The notes under the pieces were generated by a model. That model ran no database searches and was not told where the DNA came from. It saw only the letters and a program-made list of their open reading frames with translations. A stretch of 64,000 nt of DNA from Bhargavaea cecembensis. GTDB lineage: Bacteria > Bacillota > Bacilli > Bacillales_A > Planococcaceae. Where the stretch lies: NCBI RefSeq assembly GCF_000826125.2, contig NZ_LN651372.1, positions 511,952 to 575,951 on the forward strand, in the 5' to 3' direction. Positions within the stretch are counted from its first letter, which is position 1. Each line of letters opens with the position of its first letter. Both the position numbers and the translations under genes were made by a program. Positions 1 through 8,298 of the stretch are shown in pieces.

Positions 1-310
1 ACGACACGATGAACCCGAACGTCGGAGACACGAGTGACGAAGCCCCGCCGCTGAAACGGGCGAACACCGGCGCTCCGGCAAGCCCGATGAGCATGTAGAC
101 CGCACAGGCCGCCGCCCCTTTCCGGCTGCCGAGCATCAGGCCCGCCAGGACGGCGAAGAAAGTCTGAAGCGTGATCGGCACGCCTCCAAACACGAGGAAC
201 GGGGCAAATGATGTGATGTTGGCGCCGATCATCATGAGCGTGGCGAACAGCGCACAGTGGACCATGTCGATCGCCTGCCACCTCGGATAGGACCGTGAGA
301 CTGTTTCCAT
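1..310 (-). CDS. bioY: Biotin transporter BioY (ECF S component), 3' part cut by window edge
   Basis: The first 103 residues are visible, starting at the ATG at 310; the rest lies beyond base 1. BioY is the membrane S component that binds biotin, alone or with the EcfA/EcfT energising module. The visible part has two hydrophobic segments and the family-typical ITLQTFFAVLAG stretch followed by a Gly-rich loop (GLAGAPVFARFSGG). Upstream is a strong sigma-A promoter overlapped downstream by a BirA operator, which independently supports biotin control. Identity is firm from the motif; the C-terminal substrate-binding half cannot be checked. Confidence 0.9.
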   Translation of the reverse strand, partial: METVSRSYPRWQAIDMVHCALFATLMMIGANITSFAPFLVFGGVPITLQTFFAVLAGLMLGSRKGAAACAVYMLIGLAGAPVFARFSGGASSLVSPTFGFIVS

Positions 311-334
311 GGAAATTTCCCTCTCTCTCTAAAT

Positions 335-365
335 GGGTAAACTAAAATAAATAAAGTGTTAACAA
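335..365 (-). promoter_or_regulatory. BirA operator of bioY
   Basis: Read on the minus strand the site is TTGTTAAC, 15 bases, GTTTACCC: an inverted pair of the half-sites used by the biotin repressor BirA in Bacilli. It lies just after the -10 box and before the bioY start, the usual place for repression by biotinyl-AMP-bound BirA. The second half-site deviates at one base. Confidence 0.8.
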
Positions 366-370
366 TGAAA

Positions 371-399
371 ATCTTAATAAAGCCGAATCCTTGTGTCAA
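371..399 (-). promoter_or_regulatory. Sigma-A promoter of bioY
   Basis: The -35 TTGACA (394-399) and -10 TAAGAT (371-376) are separated by 17 bases on the minus strand. The predicted transcript start falls inside or just before the BirA operator. Confidence 0.8.
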
Positions 400-441
400 C
401 ACTATTTTATTAAACAGTTAACCCATTTTCTCATTCCGCCG

Positions 442-470
442 TGTACAGCCGGGGGCGGATCCGATAAGAT
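442..470 (+). promoter_or_regulatory. Possible promoter of pgeF
   Basis: TGTACA (442-447), a 17-base spacer and TAAGAT (465-470) lie just upstream of the start at 489. The -35 matches consensus at only four of six positions, so this is a candidate only. Confidence 0.35.
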
Positions 471-488
471 AAAAGCAGGTGATGGCAT

Positions 489-1247
489 ATGAAAATGAAG
501 ATCTATCAAGACGACAGCCGGATGATGGCCGGGATGACGATGAAAGACGCAGCACGTCCGGAAGAGAACCATATGGGTCTCCATTCGTGCAAAAGGACGG
601 AGGACGTGCTGGAAAACCGCCGGGCCCTGGCGGACAAACTCGGTGCTCCGCTCGACACGTTCGTCTTCGGCCGTCAGACACACAGCGCCAACTTTCGCCG
701 GGTCTCAAAGGAAGATGCAGGCAGCGGCGCAGACGGCGCACGGGACGCGTTTCCCAATACCGATGCGCTTTACACGACCGAGCCGGGCATCGTGCTCTGC
801 ACCCTGACCGCCGACTGCGTGCCGGTGCTGTTCTGGAATGAACGAGACGGCGTCATCGGCGTGATCCATTCAGGCTGGCAGGGGACTGTGAAGGAAATCA
901 CGCCGAAGCTGTTCGACCGCTTGGCGGAGGAAGGATTCGACCCGCGGAACTTCCGGGTGCAGATCGGCGCCGCGCTCAGCCAGGAGAAATTCGAGGTCGA
1001 CCGGGACGTCTTTGATCGGTTCCAGGCGCTCGGTTACGCAGACGACTTCATCCGCTTTAACGAAGAGACCGGCAAGTGGCATATCGACAACCAGAAGACG
1101 GTCGAACGGCAGCTGATCCGGGCCGGTGTTCCCGCGGAGCGGATCTCGGCAGACCGGACGTGCACGTTCGAAAGCCCCGACGGCTTCTCGTACCGCGAGG
1201 ACAAGAAGGCAGGGCGACATTTGAGCTTTATTCAGATGAAAAATTGA
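489..1247 (+). CDS. pgeF: Peptidoglycan editing factor PgeF / polyphenol oxidase family (YlmD/YfiH)
   Basis: A 252-residue single-domain protein of the multicopper-oxidase-like YfiH/YlmD family. Members bind one zinc and have been described as purine-nucleoside-acting enzymes and as proteins that keep wrong residues out of peptidoglycan stem peptides. The zinc triad is visible as His65 (QTHS), Cys110 (TADC) and His127 (VIHSGW). Start at 489 follows AGCAGGTG. In Bacillus the homologue ylmD sits in the cell-division cluster; here it stands alone between bioY and a TPR gene, so context says little. Family assignment is firm, physiological substrate is not. Confidence 0.9.
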   Translation: MKMKIYQDDSRMMAGMTMKDAARPEENHMGLHSCKRTEDVLENRRALADKLGAPLDTFVFGRQTHSANFRRVSKEDAGSGADGARDAFPNTDALYTTEPGIVLCTLTADCVPVLFWNERDGVIGVIHSGWQGTVKEITPKLFDRLAEEGFDPRNFRVQIGAALSQEKFEVDRDVFDRFQALGYADDFIRFNEETGKWHIDNQKTVERQLIRAGVPAERISADRTCTFESPDGFSYREDKKAGRHLSFIQMKN

Positions 1248-1290
1248 AAAGCGAACGGGGCCGGCGGTGACCGGTTCCGTTCGCTTTATT
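1248..1290. terminator. Bidirectional terminator between pgeF and the TPR gene
   Basis: An 11-bp stem AAAGCGAACGG (1248-1258) pairs with 1277-1287; it carries A residues on one side and a T-rich tail on the other, so it can stop transcription from both converging genes. Confidence 0.75.
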
Positions 1291-1775
1291 TACTTCCAGA
1301 TGGTGTCCAGCTTGTCCGAATAAAAGCGGATCGCCTGCCCATAACTGCGGATCCCCCCGTCCGACGTCGTGTCCGCGAGGTTGCGGAGCAGCAGCTCCAT
1401 CGCGCGGGCATGCTCCCCGAGATTGTAGAGCGTCATCGCCCGGAACACCTGCAAGGCACGGTCTTCCGGAAAAACTTCCGCTCCCCTGTTGAAGACGGCG
1501 GCGGATTTCTCATAGTCACCGAGCGACCGGTACGTGCTTCCGAGACCGAGCAGCGCGCGCTTCAAATCCTCATCCGGCAGTCCGGCCGCAATCGCCCGTT
1601 CATAATAAGGGACCGCGGCCGCTTCTTGCCCGAGCACGTCGAAGCTCCACGCGCACTGGAAGTTGATCCGGGCGTCATCCGGATGTTGCTCCGCCAGACG
1701 GACAAGCTGTTCATTGGACTCGTTCAGCCGGCCTTCCGACCTCAGCCGGACCGCTTGTTCCAGTTCCTTCTCCAT
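1290..1775 (-). CDS. Tetratricopeptide-repeat protein (TPR_5-like)
   Basis: A 161-residue soluble protein of helical repeats: segments such as DDARINFQCAWSFDVLG, ALLGLGSTYRSLGDYEKSAAVF and VFRAMTLYNLGEHARAMELL are typical TPR pairs, giving about three to four repeats. No signal peptide or catalytic motif. I start it at the ATG at 1775 because AAAGGCGGGAG lies just upstream; an in-frame start 29 codons further upstream has no clear ribosome-binding site. Such small TPR proteins act as interaction scaffolds; the partner is unknown. It follows nadX at 25 bases and may be co-transcribed with it. Confidence 0.8.
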   Translation of the reverse strand: MEKELEQAVRLRSEGRLNESNEQLVRLAEQHPDDARINFQCAWSFDVLGQEAAAVPYYERAIAAGLPDEDLKRALLGLGSTYRSLGDYEKSAAVFNRGAEVFPEDRALQVFRAMTLYNLGEHARAMELLLRNLADTTSDGGIRSYGQAIRFYSDKLDTIWK

Positions 1776-1800
1776 GTTCTCCCGCCTTTCCGTAATCCTG

Positions 1801-2580
1801 TCAGCCGATGACGACCGGGTCTCCTTTGCCCTGCAGAACCGACAGAATGCTGAGCGCCGCAAGATAGCTCGTTTTCGGATTGGCCGGCATCGGTGTATTC
1901 TCGATCGTCAGTTCCATCTTGCCGAAGTCGCCGCTTGCCCGGATTTGGTGGGTGTTCCGGTCTGCATCCGGATCCGCGATCACCCGAACTCTCGTTTTTT
2001 CGGTCCCGATCCCGGCGATCGACAGCACGAGCGCGACGTTGACGTTTTTCGGGAACTTGCCGATCGCTTCCCCGGACGGTCCGTCGAACAGCACCGTCTC
2101 TTCCGTGATTCCTTCCAGGCCGAGCGAAGCGGGTGATTTTCTCGTCGTGATGCTGACTTCCTTCAGCCCCTGCATGGAGTTCGCCGATTTCAGAAGATCC
2201 AGTCCGCCGATCGCGCCGGACGGAAGATGGACGAGGCAGCCGTTCGCCCGGGCGGCCTGCCGCACCTCCTCCAGGAAAGCCGCATCCTTGAATGCCCCGA
2301 TGCTGCCGATGATGATGTCTTTTTTGCTTTCCAGCACGGCTTTCACATTATCCACGGCAACGTCGAGCGTCGCCGCCTCGACAATAATATCCAGCGGCTC
2401 GCGCAGGAATGCACCAAGATCCGTAAAAAAACCGATTCCATACTCTTCCGCAAGCCCTTCCCCCACTTTCCGGTTCCGTCCGAACACCGCGGTGATTTTC
2501 CCGTCGGCCTGTCTTCCATTATTGATGCTGTCCAGCAAGTACTGTGCAATATTCCCCGTTCCCATCACACCGATTTTCAT
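1801..2580 (-). CDS. nadX: Aspartate dehydrogenase (NadX family)
   Basis: A 259-residue NAD(P)-dependent dehydrogenase. Residues 1-11 contain the Rossmann motif GVMGTGNI; the C-terminal domain contains the family segment with a conserved His (DADRNTHQI). L-aspartate dehydrogenase makes iminoaspartate, the first intermediate of NAD synthesis, and can stand in for L-aspartate oxidase (NadB). Start at 2580 is preceded by AAAGGGGCGGGAA; an upstream in-frame extension lacks conserved sequence. No other NAD biosynthetic genes are in the window, so the in vivo role is inferred from family alone. Confidence 0.85.
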   Translation of the reverse strand: MKIGVMGTGNIAQYLLDSINNGRQADGKITAVFGRNRKVGEGLAEEYGIGFFTDLGAFLREPLDIIVEAATLDVAVDNVKAVLESKKDIIIGSIGAFKDAAFLEEVRQAARANGCLVHLPSGAIGGLDLLKSANSMQGLKEVSITTRKSPASLGLEGITEETVLFDGPSGEAIGKFPKNVNVALVLSIAGIGTEKTRVRVIADPDADRNTHQIRASGDFGKMELTIENTPMPANPKTSYLAALSILSVLQGKGDPVVIG

Positions 2581-2767
2581 TGGTTCCCGCCCCTTTCCGC
2601 TCCGGTTCCCGACCGTTCTTGAAAAGCCACCCACTCACCCGCCGGGAGCCGTCTCCCTTCAGCGTATCAACCGCGGAAACCGCTTGCAAGCCGCTCCCCT
2701 CCCGTTTAGTCTTCCTTGAAAAAGGAAGAGACAGAGTAGAACCTCACCAAGAACAGGAGGAACTCAG
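2581..2767. other. Divergent intergenic region, no gene
   Basis: Between the divergent nadX and Rieske oxidoreductase genes. I see one short hairpin at 2710-2727 (CTTCCTT stem, GAAA loop) and no confident promoter or operator. Confidence 0.4.
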
Positions 2768-4285
2768 ATGGAAGAGAAACTGCAAGGGACGAACCGGTCT
2801 TATTGGCGGGCGAGCTCGGAGGGTGCCGGCTATCCGAAGCTTCCGGAAGATGCCGAAGCGGATGTCGCGGTAGTCGGCGGAGGCATTTCGGGCGTGCTGG
2901 CCGCTTATTTTCTTGCCAAGAAAGGAAAGTCGGTCGTCTTGATCGAAGCGCGTGAAATGGGGGCCGGGACGACCGGCGGGACAACCGGGAAGCTGACCGC
3001 CCAGCATCAGCTCGTCTATGATGAACTGATCCAACAGGACGGCGAGCATGTGGCGAAGCAGTATTACGAGGCGAACGAGGACGGGCGCCGGCTCATCGGC
3101 TCGATCGCCCGCGAACACGGGATCGACTGTGATTTCAAAGAGGCGGATGCCTATGTCCTCTCCCGCTCGGAAGACGGGATGGACGCCTTGGAGAAGGAGG
3201 CGGAGGCGTACCGCCGGCTCGGCATTCCGGGTAGCCTGTCGGATTCGCTTCCTAAAGGGTTTGAGACCGGGAAGGCGCTCGTCATGGAGGATCAGGCGGA
3301 GTTTCACTCGATGAAGTTCCTGCACGGCGTCCTGCGGGAACTGGAAGCGATGGGCGTGCAGCTTTACGAGCAGACGAGGTACATGAGTTCCAGGCGGGAC
3401 GGGGACCGGCTGGTCATCGAGACCGATGCGTCTCATGCGGTTATATGCAAACAGATTGTGCTCGCCACTTTGTTCCCCGTCGAGGATCCCGAGTCGTTTT
3501 ACTCGGATACGCTGAAGCCGTTCACTTCCCATCTGACGGCCTTCACGGGCGGCCGGGCGTTCGGTGACGGCATGTTTATCAGCGCGGATGCGCCGGCCAG
3601 GACGTTCCGGGAGACTCCGTCCGGGGACGGCGGGCCGGTGTGGATCATCGGAGGCGAGACCCATCCGACCGGAGACGGTTCGTCAATCGCCGGACGCTAT
3701 GAGAAAATCCGTGAATTTGCCGAAGAGGCGTTCGGCCTGACGGACATGAACGATTACTGGTCGGAGCATGACCTCGTATCGCCGGACAGGCGGCCATATA
3801 TCGGCCCGCTTGAAAAAGGCGGCAGTTCCATCTATGTCATGACCGGCTACGGCAAATGGGGGCTCGCCGCTTCGGCAACAGGCGCCCGACTGATCACCGA
3901 TCTGATCATGGGGGCCGAGAACCCGTATGAGGAATTGTTCAATCCGCACCGCAGTCTGCCCGGCAACGAACAGGAAAGCCGGCTGGAGCAGGAGGAGGAA
4001 CAGGTCAGCAAGCCGGAGAAGGAGGCTGTGGCCGCCACGGACGAAGAACTCAGACCAGGCGAGGCCCGGCGGACCGAAGAAGACGGAACGCCGGTCGGCA
4101 TTTATAAGGATGAAGACGGCAATACGCACCGCCTGGATCTCACCTGCACGCACCTCGGCTGTGAAGTGGCCTGGAATGACGGCGATCAAACATGGGACTG
4201 CCCGTGCCACGGCTCGGTCTTCGACAGCACAGGCAATGTCCTCATGGGGCCGGCGAAGAAACCGCTGAAAAAATTGGATTCGTGA
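2768..4285 (+). CDS. FAD-dependent oxidoreductase with C-terminal Rieske [2Fe-2S] domain (YhfW-like)
   Basis: A 505-residue fusion. Residues about 35-380 form a DAO-type FAD domain with the dinucleotide motif [15 protein letters not shown] near residue 36. A charged linker (about 400-440) leads to a Rieske domain at about 440-505 with ligands Cys460-x-His462 and Cys478-x-x-His481 (CTHLG and CPCHGS). Soluble: no membrane segment. Members are annotated as glycine/D-amino-acid oxidase-like proteins, but the substrate is unknown. An optimal AGGAGG precedes the start. Monocistronic, ended by its own terminator. Confidence 0.88.
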   Translation: MEEKLQGTNRSYWRASSEGAGYPKLPEDAEADVAVVGGGISGVLAAYFLAKKGKSVVLIEAREMGAGTTGGTTGKLTAQHQLVYDELIQQDGEHVAKQYYEANEDGRRLIGSIAREHGIDCDFKEADAYVLSRSEDGMDALEKEAEAYRRLGIPGSLSDSLPKGFETGKALVMEDQAEFHSMKFLHGVLRELEAMGVQLYEQTRYMSSRRDGDRLVIETDASHAVICKQIVLATLFPVEDPESFYSDTLKPFTSHLTAFTGGRAFGDGMFISADAPARTFRETPSGDGGPVWIIGGETHPTGDGSSIAGRYEKIREFAEEAFGLTDMNDYWSEHDLVSPDRRPYIGPLEKGGSSIYVMTGYGKWGLAASATGARLITDLIMGAENPYEELFNPHRSLPGNEQESRLEQEEEQVSKPEKEAVAATDEELRPGEARRTEEDGTPVGIYKDEDGNTHRLDLTCTHLGCEVAWNDGDQTWDCPCHGSVFDSTGNVLMGPAKKPLKKLDS

Positions 4286-4297
4286 GCCGGAAGGCGG

Positions 4298-4335
4298 CAG
4301 GCAGCTGCAGATTTCTTTGCGGCTGCCTGTTTTTC
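4298..4335 (+). terminator. Terminator of the Rieske oxidoreductase gene
   Basis: A 12-bp stem starting CAGGCAGC (4298) and closing GCTGCCTG (4322-4329), followed by five T residues. Confidence 0.8.
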
Positions 4336-4437
4336 ATGCGAGCTTCTCAATCTTTCCATTTGCCTCTCCTTTTCATTTCGATATACTAAAGAATAGGCTT
4401 TTTTAACGCTCCAGAAAACGGAAAGAAGAGGTTCCCC

Positions 4438-5763
4438 ATGAAACACATCTTCCCCGCCCTTCAGTGGGCGTTGTTCATATTGATGAGCAGTGTCGTCATC
4501 CCCGTCACGATCGCGGCTTCCTTCGGCCTGGATCCGGGCGGAACGGTGGAGTTCGTCCAGCGCTCGCTGTTCGTGCTCGGCGTGGCAGGACTGCTCCAGA
4601 CGTTCTTCGGCCACCGGCTGCCGATCCAGGAAGGGCCGGCCGGTCTCTGGTGGGGCGTGTTCTCGCTCTACGCCGGCCTCGGAACGGTGCTGTTCGGCTC
4701 TCATTCCGAAACGCTCCGGGTGCTTGAATTCGCCTTCATCCTGAGCGGGTTGATCTTCATCCTGCTCAGCGTGTTCGGGCTCGTCGAGAAGCTGTCGAAG
4801 CTGTTCACCCCGGCCGTCACGGGGATTTACCTCATTCTCATGGTCGTGCAGCTGAGCAGTTCATTCCTGAAAGGGATGTTCGGGCTCAGCGGAGAGCATC
4901 CGGTCGTCAACCCGGAGATCCTGCTGCTGTCGGCGCTGATCATCATCTTCTCCTATGCGTTCCGCCGGGTCCCGAAAGTCGGCCACTACTCGGTCCTCGC
5001 GAGCATCGTCTTCGGCTGGGCGGCGTTCGCCGTGCTCGGACTCGCCGATCGGCCGATGCACGCGGCCCACTTGTTCAAGCTCCCTGCGCTGTTCGCGTTC
5101 GGACTGCCTCGGATCGAGGCGGAGCTCGTGTTCATGGTACTGTTCATCACGCTGCTCCTGCTCGCCAACATGCTCGCCACGGTGAAAGTTGTACAAGGGG
5201 TGCTCGAGCGCCAGGGAATCCCCGTCGAGCATTCCCGGATGCGGCAGACCGGCATCGTGTCGGGCATCAACCAGCTCCTCGCCGGTTCGTTCTCGGCGAT
5301 CGGGCCGGTGCCGATTTCGGGCTCTGCCGGATTCATTTCCACGACCCGCATCACCGGGCGCCTGCCGTTCATCATCGGCTCGCTCGTCATCATCGGCATC
5401 AGCCTGTTCCCTCCGTTCACGGCGTTCGTCTCGGCGATTCCGGTAGCGGTCGGCTATGCCGCCGTCTTTCCGGTGTTTGCCAGCACGATCAGCCTCGCCT
5501 TCCAGGAGTTCGAGTCGCTCGAGGACAAGTCAAACCTGTTCCAGGTGGCAGGAATCTCGCTGTTCGCCGGCATCGGCACGATGTTCATTCCGACCGAGGC
5601 CTTTTCCTCGATGTCGCCCGTGCTCACCTCCATCCTGAGCAACGGCCTCGTCTTCGGCGCGATCATCGCCGTCGTGGCGGAGCGGATTCTCATGAACCGG
5701 TCGGGCAAAGCCGGGGAAACAGAAAAGGAAAAGGCGGTCCGCGAGGCGCATCACCGCGCATAA
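4438..5763 (+). CDS. NCS2-family uracil/xanthine permease (YwdJ-like)
   Basis: A 441-residue polytopic membrane protein with about 12-14 hydrophobic segments. The N-terminal part (LQWALFILMSSVVIPVTI, FFGHRLPIQEGPAGLWWG) and the segment GPVPISGSAGFI are typical of nucleobase:cation symporter-2 proteins. Expected to import a purine or pyrimidine base with H+ or Na+. Substrate cannot be told from sequence alone. No purine-degradation gene is adjacent. Own terminator follows the stop directly. Confidence 0.85.
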   Translation: MKHIFPALQWALFILMSSVVIPVTIAASFGLDPGGTVEFVQRSLFVLGVAGLLQTFFGHRLPIQEGPAGLWWGVFSLYAGLGTVLFGSHSETLRVLEFAFILSGLIFILLSVFGLVEKLSKLFTPAVTGIYLILMVVQLSSSFLKGMFGLSGEHPVVNPEILLLSALIIIFSYAFRRVPKVGHYSVLASIVFGWAAFAVLGLADRPMHAAHLFKLPALFAFGLPRIEAELVFMVLFITLLLLANMLATVKVVQGVLERQGIPVEHSRMRQTGIVSGINQLLAGSFSAIGPVPISGSAGFISTTRITGRLPFIIGSLVIIGISLFPPFTAFVSAIPVAVGYAAVFPVFASTISLAFQEFESLEDKSNLFQVAGISLFAGIGTMFIPTEAFSSMSPVLTSILSNGLVFGAIIAVVAERILMNRSGKAGETEKEKAVREAHHRA

Positions 5764-5819
5764 AGGCAGGAACGGCCGGAAGGGATCAGCGTGATCCCGC
5801 CCGCCGTCCTGCTTTTTTC
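5763..5819 (+). terminator. Terminator of the NCS2 permease gene
   Basis: Long imperfect stem: AAAGGCAGG with inner GGGATCA/TGATCCC pairs and closing CCTGCTTTTTT. The T-run is six residues. Confidence 0.75.
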
Positions 5820-5886
5820 GGATGGTCCGCTGACGAAACTTTCTGTATGATGGTCTGTATAAAGCCCAGACAAAGGAGTCCGTTCC

Positions 5887-7491
5887 ATGAAAAACCGCAA
5901 CCGCCAGTCCGGGCTCAGCTTCAATATGAGGATGATCGGGCTCATCAGCCTGCTCGTCATCATCATCTGCCTCGCATTCGGACTGTTCCTCCGTCACTTC
6001 CTCTCACAAAGCATCGAAGACCAGGTCGGAAAGCGGGCGCTCAACCTGGCACAGAGCGTGGCGCTCATCCCCGAGCTCCGGGCGGCATTCAGCCTCGACG
6101 ACCCGGCGTCCGCCATCCAGAGCATCGTGGAACCGATCCGCGAGGAAACCGGCGCCGAATTCATCGTCGTCGGCAACCGGGAAGGCGTCCGGTACGCCCA
6201 TCCCGACCCGGCCAAGATCGGCAAACAGATGGTCGGCGGTGACAACGACCGGGCGCTGCAGTCCGGCGAATCCTATGTATCCAAAAAAGAAGGCTCGCTC
6301 GGCCTGTCCGTCCGCGGCAAAGTGCCCGTCTACTCGGACGGCCGGGTGGTCGGCGTCGTGTCCGTCGGTTTCCTGAACGAAGATATTCAGCAGATCGCCA
6401 GAAACGAAGACCGGGCCATCTGGCTGACGCTCGCGTTTATCGCGCTGGCCGGCCTGACCGGCGCCTTCGTCATTTCCCGTTACATCAAATCCCTCCTCCA
6501 CGACATGGAGCCAGAAGAGATCTCCCGTCTATACGCACAAAAAGAGGCGATCCTTCAATCGACACGGGAGGGGATCATCGCCGTCGACGGGGAAGGGAAG
6601 ATCACCGCGGTCAACTCGGCCGCCGACGAAATCCTGGCGGAAGAACCGGCAGACGGAAAAGTCCATGCCGGCGGCAGGCCGGTCCGTGAATTCCTGCCGG
6701 CTGTCGGCGATCTTGCGGAAACCCTCCGCGACCGAGAAATGCTGCTCGGCCGGCAGGTTGTCCTCGTGAGCCAGGTTCCGATGGCGGGCGGGGAGTCCGG
6801 AGCGGTCATCACGTTCCGAAAAAAGAGCGACATCCAGAAAATAACGGAAGAGTTGTCCAGGATCCGCCAGTATGCCGACGTCCAGCGGGCGCAGACCCAT
6901 GAGCACTCCAACAAGCTGCACGTCATTCTCGGTCTCCTCGTCCACGGCCAGACGGACGAAGCCATCCGGTTCATCAAGAAAGAGGAAAACATCCGCGGCA
7001 GCCGGCTTGAGTTCCTTTCCCGGAACGTGGCCGATCCGCTCATCCACGCGCTGCTTCAGGGAAAGTTCGCGCAGGCCCGGGAACTCGGGATCGAGCTGGC
7101 CATCGATCCGTACAGCCGGCTCACCCACGAACTGACCGAGGACGGACAGGATGCCCTCCTGACCGCGCTCGGCAACGTGATCGAGAACGCCTTCGACGCC
7201 GTCAAAGCCAACAGGGACGGGGAGCGCACCGTCTCTGTCTACTTCACGGACATCGGGGAGGACCTGCTGTTTGAGGTCGAGGATTCCGGAAGCGGCATCC
7301 GGGAAGAGGACCTCCCCCGCCTGTTCGATGCCGGATTCTCCACGAAGAAAGGCGATTACCGGGGCACCGGGCTTGCGCTGGCAAGAGAAGCCGTACAGAA
7401 GGCCGGCGGAGAGATCCTCACCGAAGAAGGGGAATCGGGCGGCGCCTGTTTCATCATCAGCATTCCGAAAAATCCGGAGGGACGCAAATGA
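5887..7491 (+). CDS. citS: Sensor histidine kinase, CitA/DcuS type (citrate/dicarboxylate sensor)
   Basis: A 534-residue membrane sensor. TM1 is at about 16-36 and TM2 at about 177-198, flanking an extracellular PAS-like (sCache) ligand domain that includes RYAHPDP. A cytoplasmic PAS lies at about 220-310. The phosphoacceptor is His338 in THEHSNKLH, followed by N box (NVIENAFDAV) and G boxes (DSGSGI, GTGLAL). Its stop overlaps the regulator start by 4 bases (ATGA), and the third gene is a CitMHS symporter, so citrate or a citrate-metal complex is the likely signal. Ligand identity is inferred from context. Confidence 0.9.
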   Translation: MKNRNRQSGLSFNMRMIGLISLLVIIICLAFGLFLRHFLSQSIEDQVGKRALNLAQSVALIPELRAAFSLDDPASAIQSIVEPIREETGAEFIVVGNREGVRYAHPDPAKIGKQMVGGDNDRALQSGESYVSKKEGSLGLSVRGKVPVYSDGRVVGVVSVGFLNEDIQQIARNEDRAIWLTLAFIALAGLTGAFVISRYIKSLLHDMEPEEISRLYAQKEAILQSTREGIIAVDGEGKITAVNSAADEILAEEPADGKVHAGGRPVREFLPAVGDLAETLRDREMLLGRQVVLVSQVPMAGGESGAVITFRKKSDIQKITEELSRIRQYADVQRAQTHEHSNKLHVILGLLVHGQTDEAIRFIKKEENIRGSRLEFLSRNVADPLIHALLQGKFAQARELGIELAIDPYSRLTHELTEDGQDALLTALGNVIENAFDAVKANRDGERTVSVYFTDIGEDLLFEVEDSGSGIREEDLPRLFDAGFSTKKGDYRGTGLALAREAVQKAGGEILTEEGESGGACFIISIPKNPEGRK

Positions 7492-8174
7492 GCAAGGAAT
7501 ATACCGTATTGATCATAGAAGATGATTTCAGGGTGGCGGAAGTGAACCGCAAGTACGTGGAGCAGGTCGACGGGTTCCGGGTGTCCGGCACGGCGCGCAG
7601 CGGCAAGGAGGCGCTCGGGCTTCTCGGGAAGACCGTTCCTGACCTCATCCTGCTCGACTTCTACATTCCCGACGTGGAAGGGCCCGGTCTGTTCCGCGAG
7701 ATCCGCAGCCGGTTCCCGGAAGCGGATCTCATCGCGGTGACTGCGGCAAAAGAGGCGGAAACGGTGCGGGAGCTGCTCAGGGGCGGGATTTTCGACTTGA
7801 TCATCAAGCCGTTCGACGGCGAGCGCTTCGAGCAGACACTGAGAAATTACAGGCATTACCGGGAACGCCTCGGAGGAAACGGCGAACTCAGCCAGGAAGA
7901 GATCGACCTTCTGACGGGCCACCGGGAACGCAGCGAACCGGCTGCGGCCGGGCTGCCGAAAGGGATCGACCCCATCACGCTGAATGAAATCAACCGCCTG
8001 TTCCGGGAAGAACAGACGGACGGGATCACCGCAGCCGAACTGAGCAAGCGCATCGGCACGAGCCGCTCCACGGCCCGCCGGTACTTGGAATATCTTGTGT
8101 CCGCCGGCCTGCTGACGACCAAGTCGATCTACGGGACCGTCGGACGCCCTGAACGGAAATACCTTCCAAAGTGA
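7488..8174 (+). CDS. citT: Response regulator, CitT/DcuR type
   Basis: A 228-residue CitB-class regulator. The receiver domain (1-125) has acidic pocket Glu11-Asp12-Asp13 and phosphoacceptor Asp57 (LILLDFYIPD). The C-terminal helix-turn-helix (about 175-228) contains TAAELSKRIGTSRSTARRYL and ends with the family-typical GRPERKY. Translationally coupled to the kinase. Predicted target is the downstream citrate symporter promoter in the 125-bp gap. Confidence 0.9.
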   Translation: MSKEYTVLIIEDDFRVAEVNRKYVEQVDGFRVSGTARSGKEALGLLGKTVPDLILLDFYIPDVEGPGLFREIRSRFPEADLIAVTAAKEAETVRELLRGGIFDLIIKPFDGERFEQTLRNYRHYRERLGGNGELSQEEIDLLTGHRERSEPAAAGLPKGIDPITLNEINRLFREEQTDGITAAELSKRIGTSRSTARRYLEYLVSAGLLTTKSIYGTVGRPERKYLPK

Positions 8175-8265
8175 AACTTATGAACTTTATACGTCTTATG
8201 CGGAATATCCGATTTATCGATACAACATTCATTTCCTCCTCGTTTATGTGTTATTTTCAGCCTAT

Positions 8266-8279
8266 TGAAAACGCATACA
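8266..8279. promoter_or_regulatory. Catabolite-responsive element (cre) before citM
   Basis: TGAAAACGCATACA matches the CcpA consensus TGWAARCGYTWNCW at all but one position (A for T at position 10). It ends 19 bases before the citM start and overlaps the leader, where bound CcpA would block transcription. B. subtilis citM is likewise under CcpA repression and CitST activation. Confidence 0.7.
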
Positions 8280-8298
8280 ACCACAGGAGGTTTTTATT

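Noticed and set aside
402..741. Open frames antisense to the pgeF 5' end
   Set aside because: No family match and they overlap a well-supported gene and the bioY control region.
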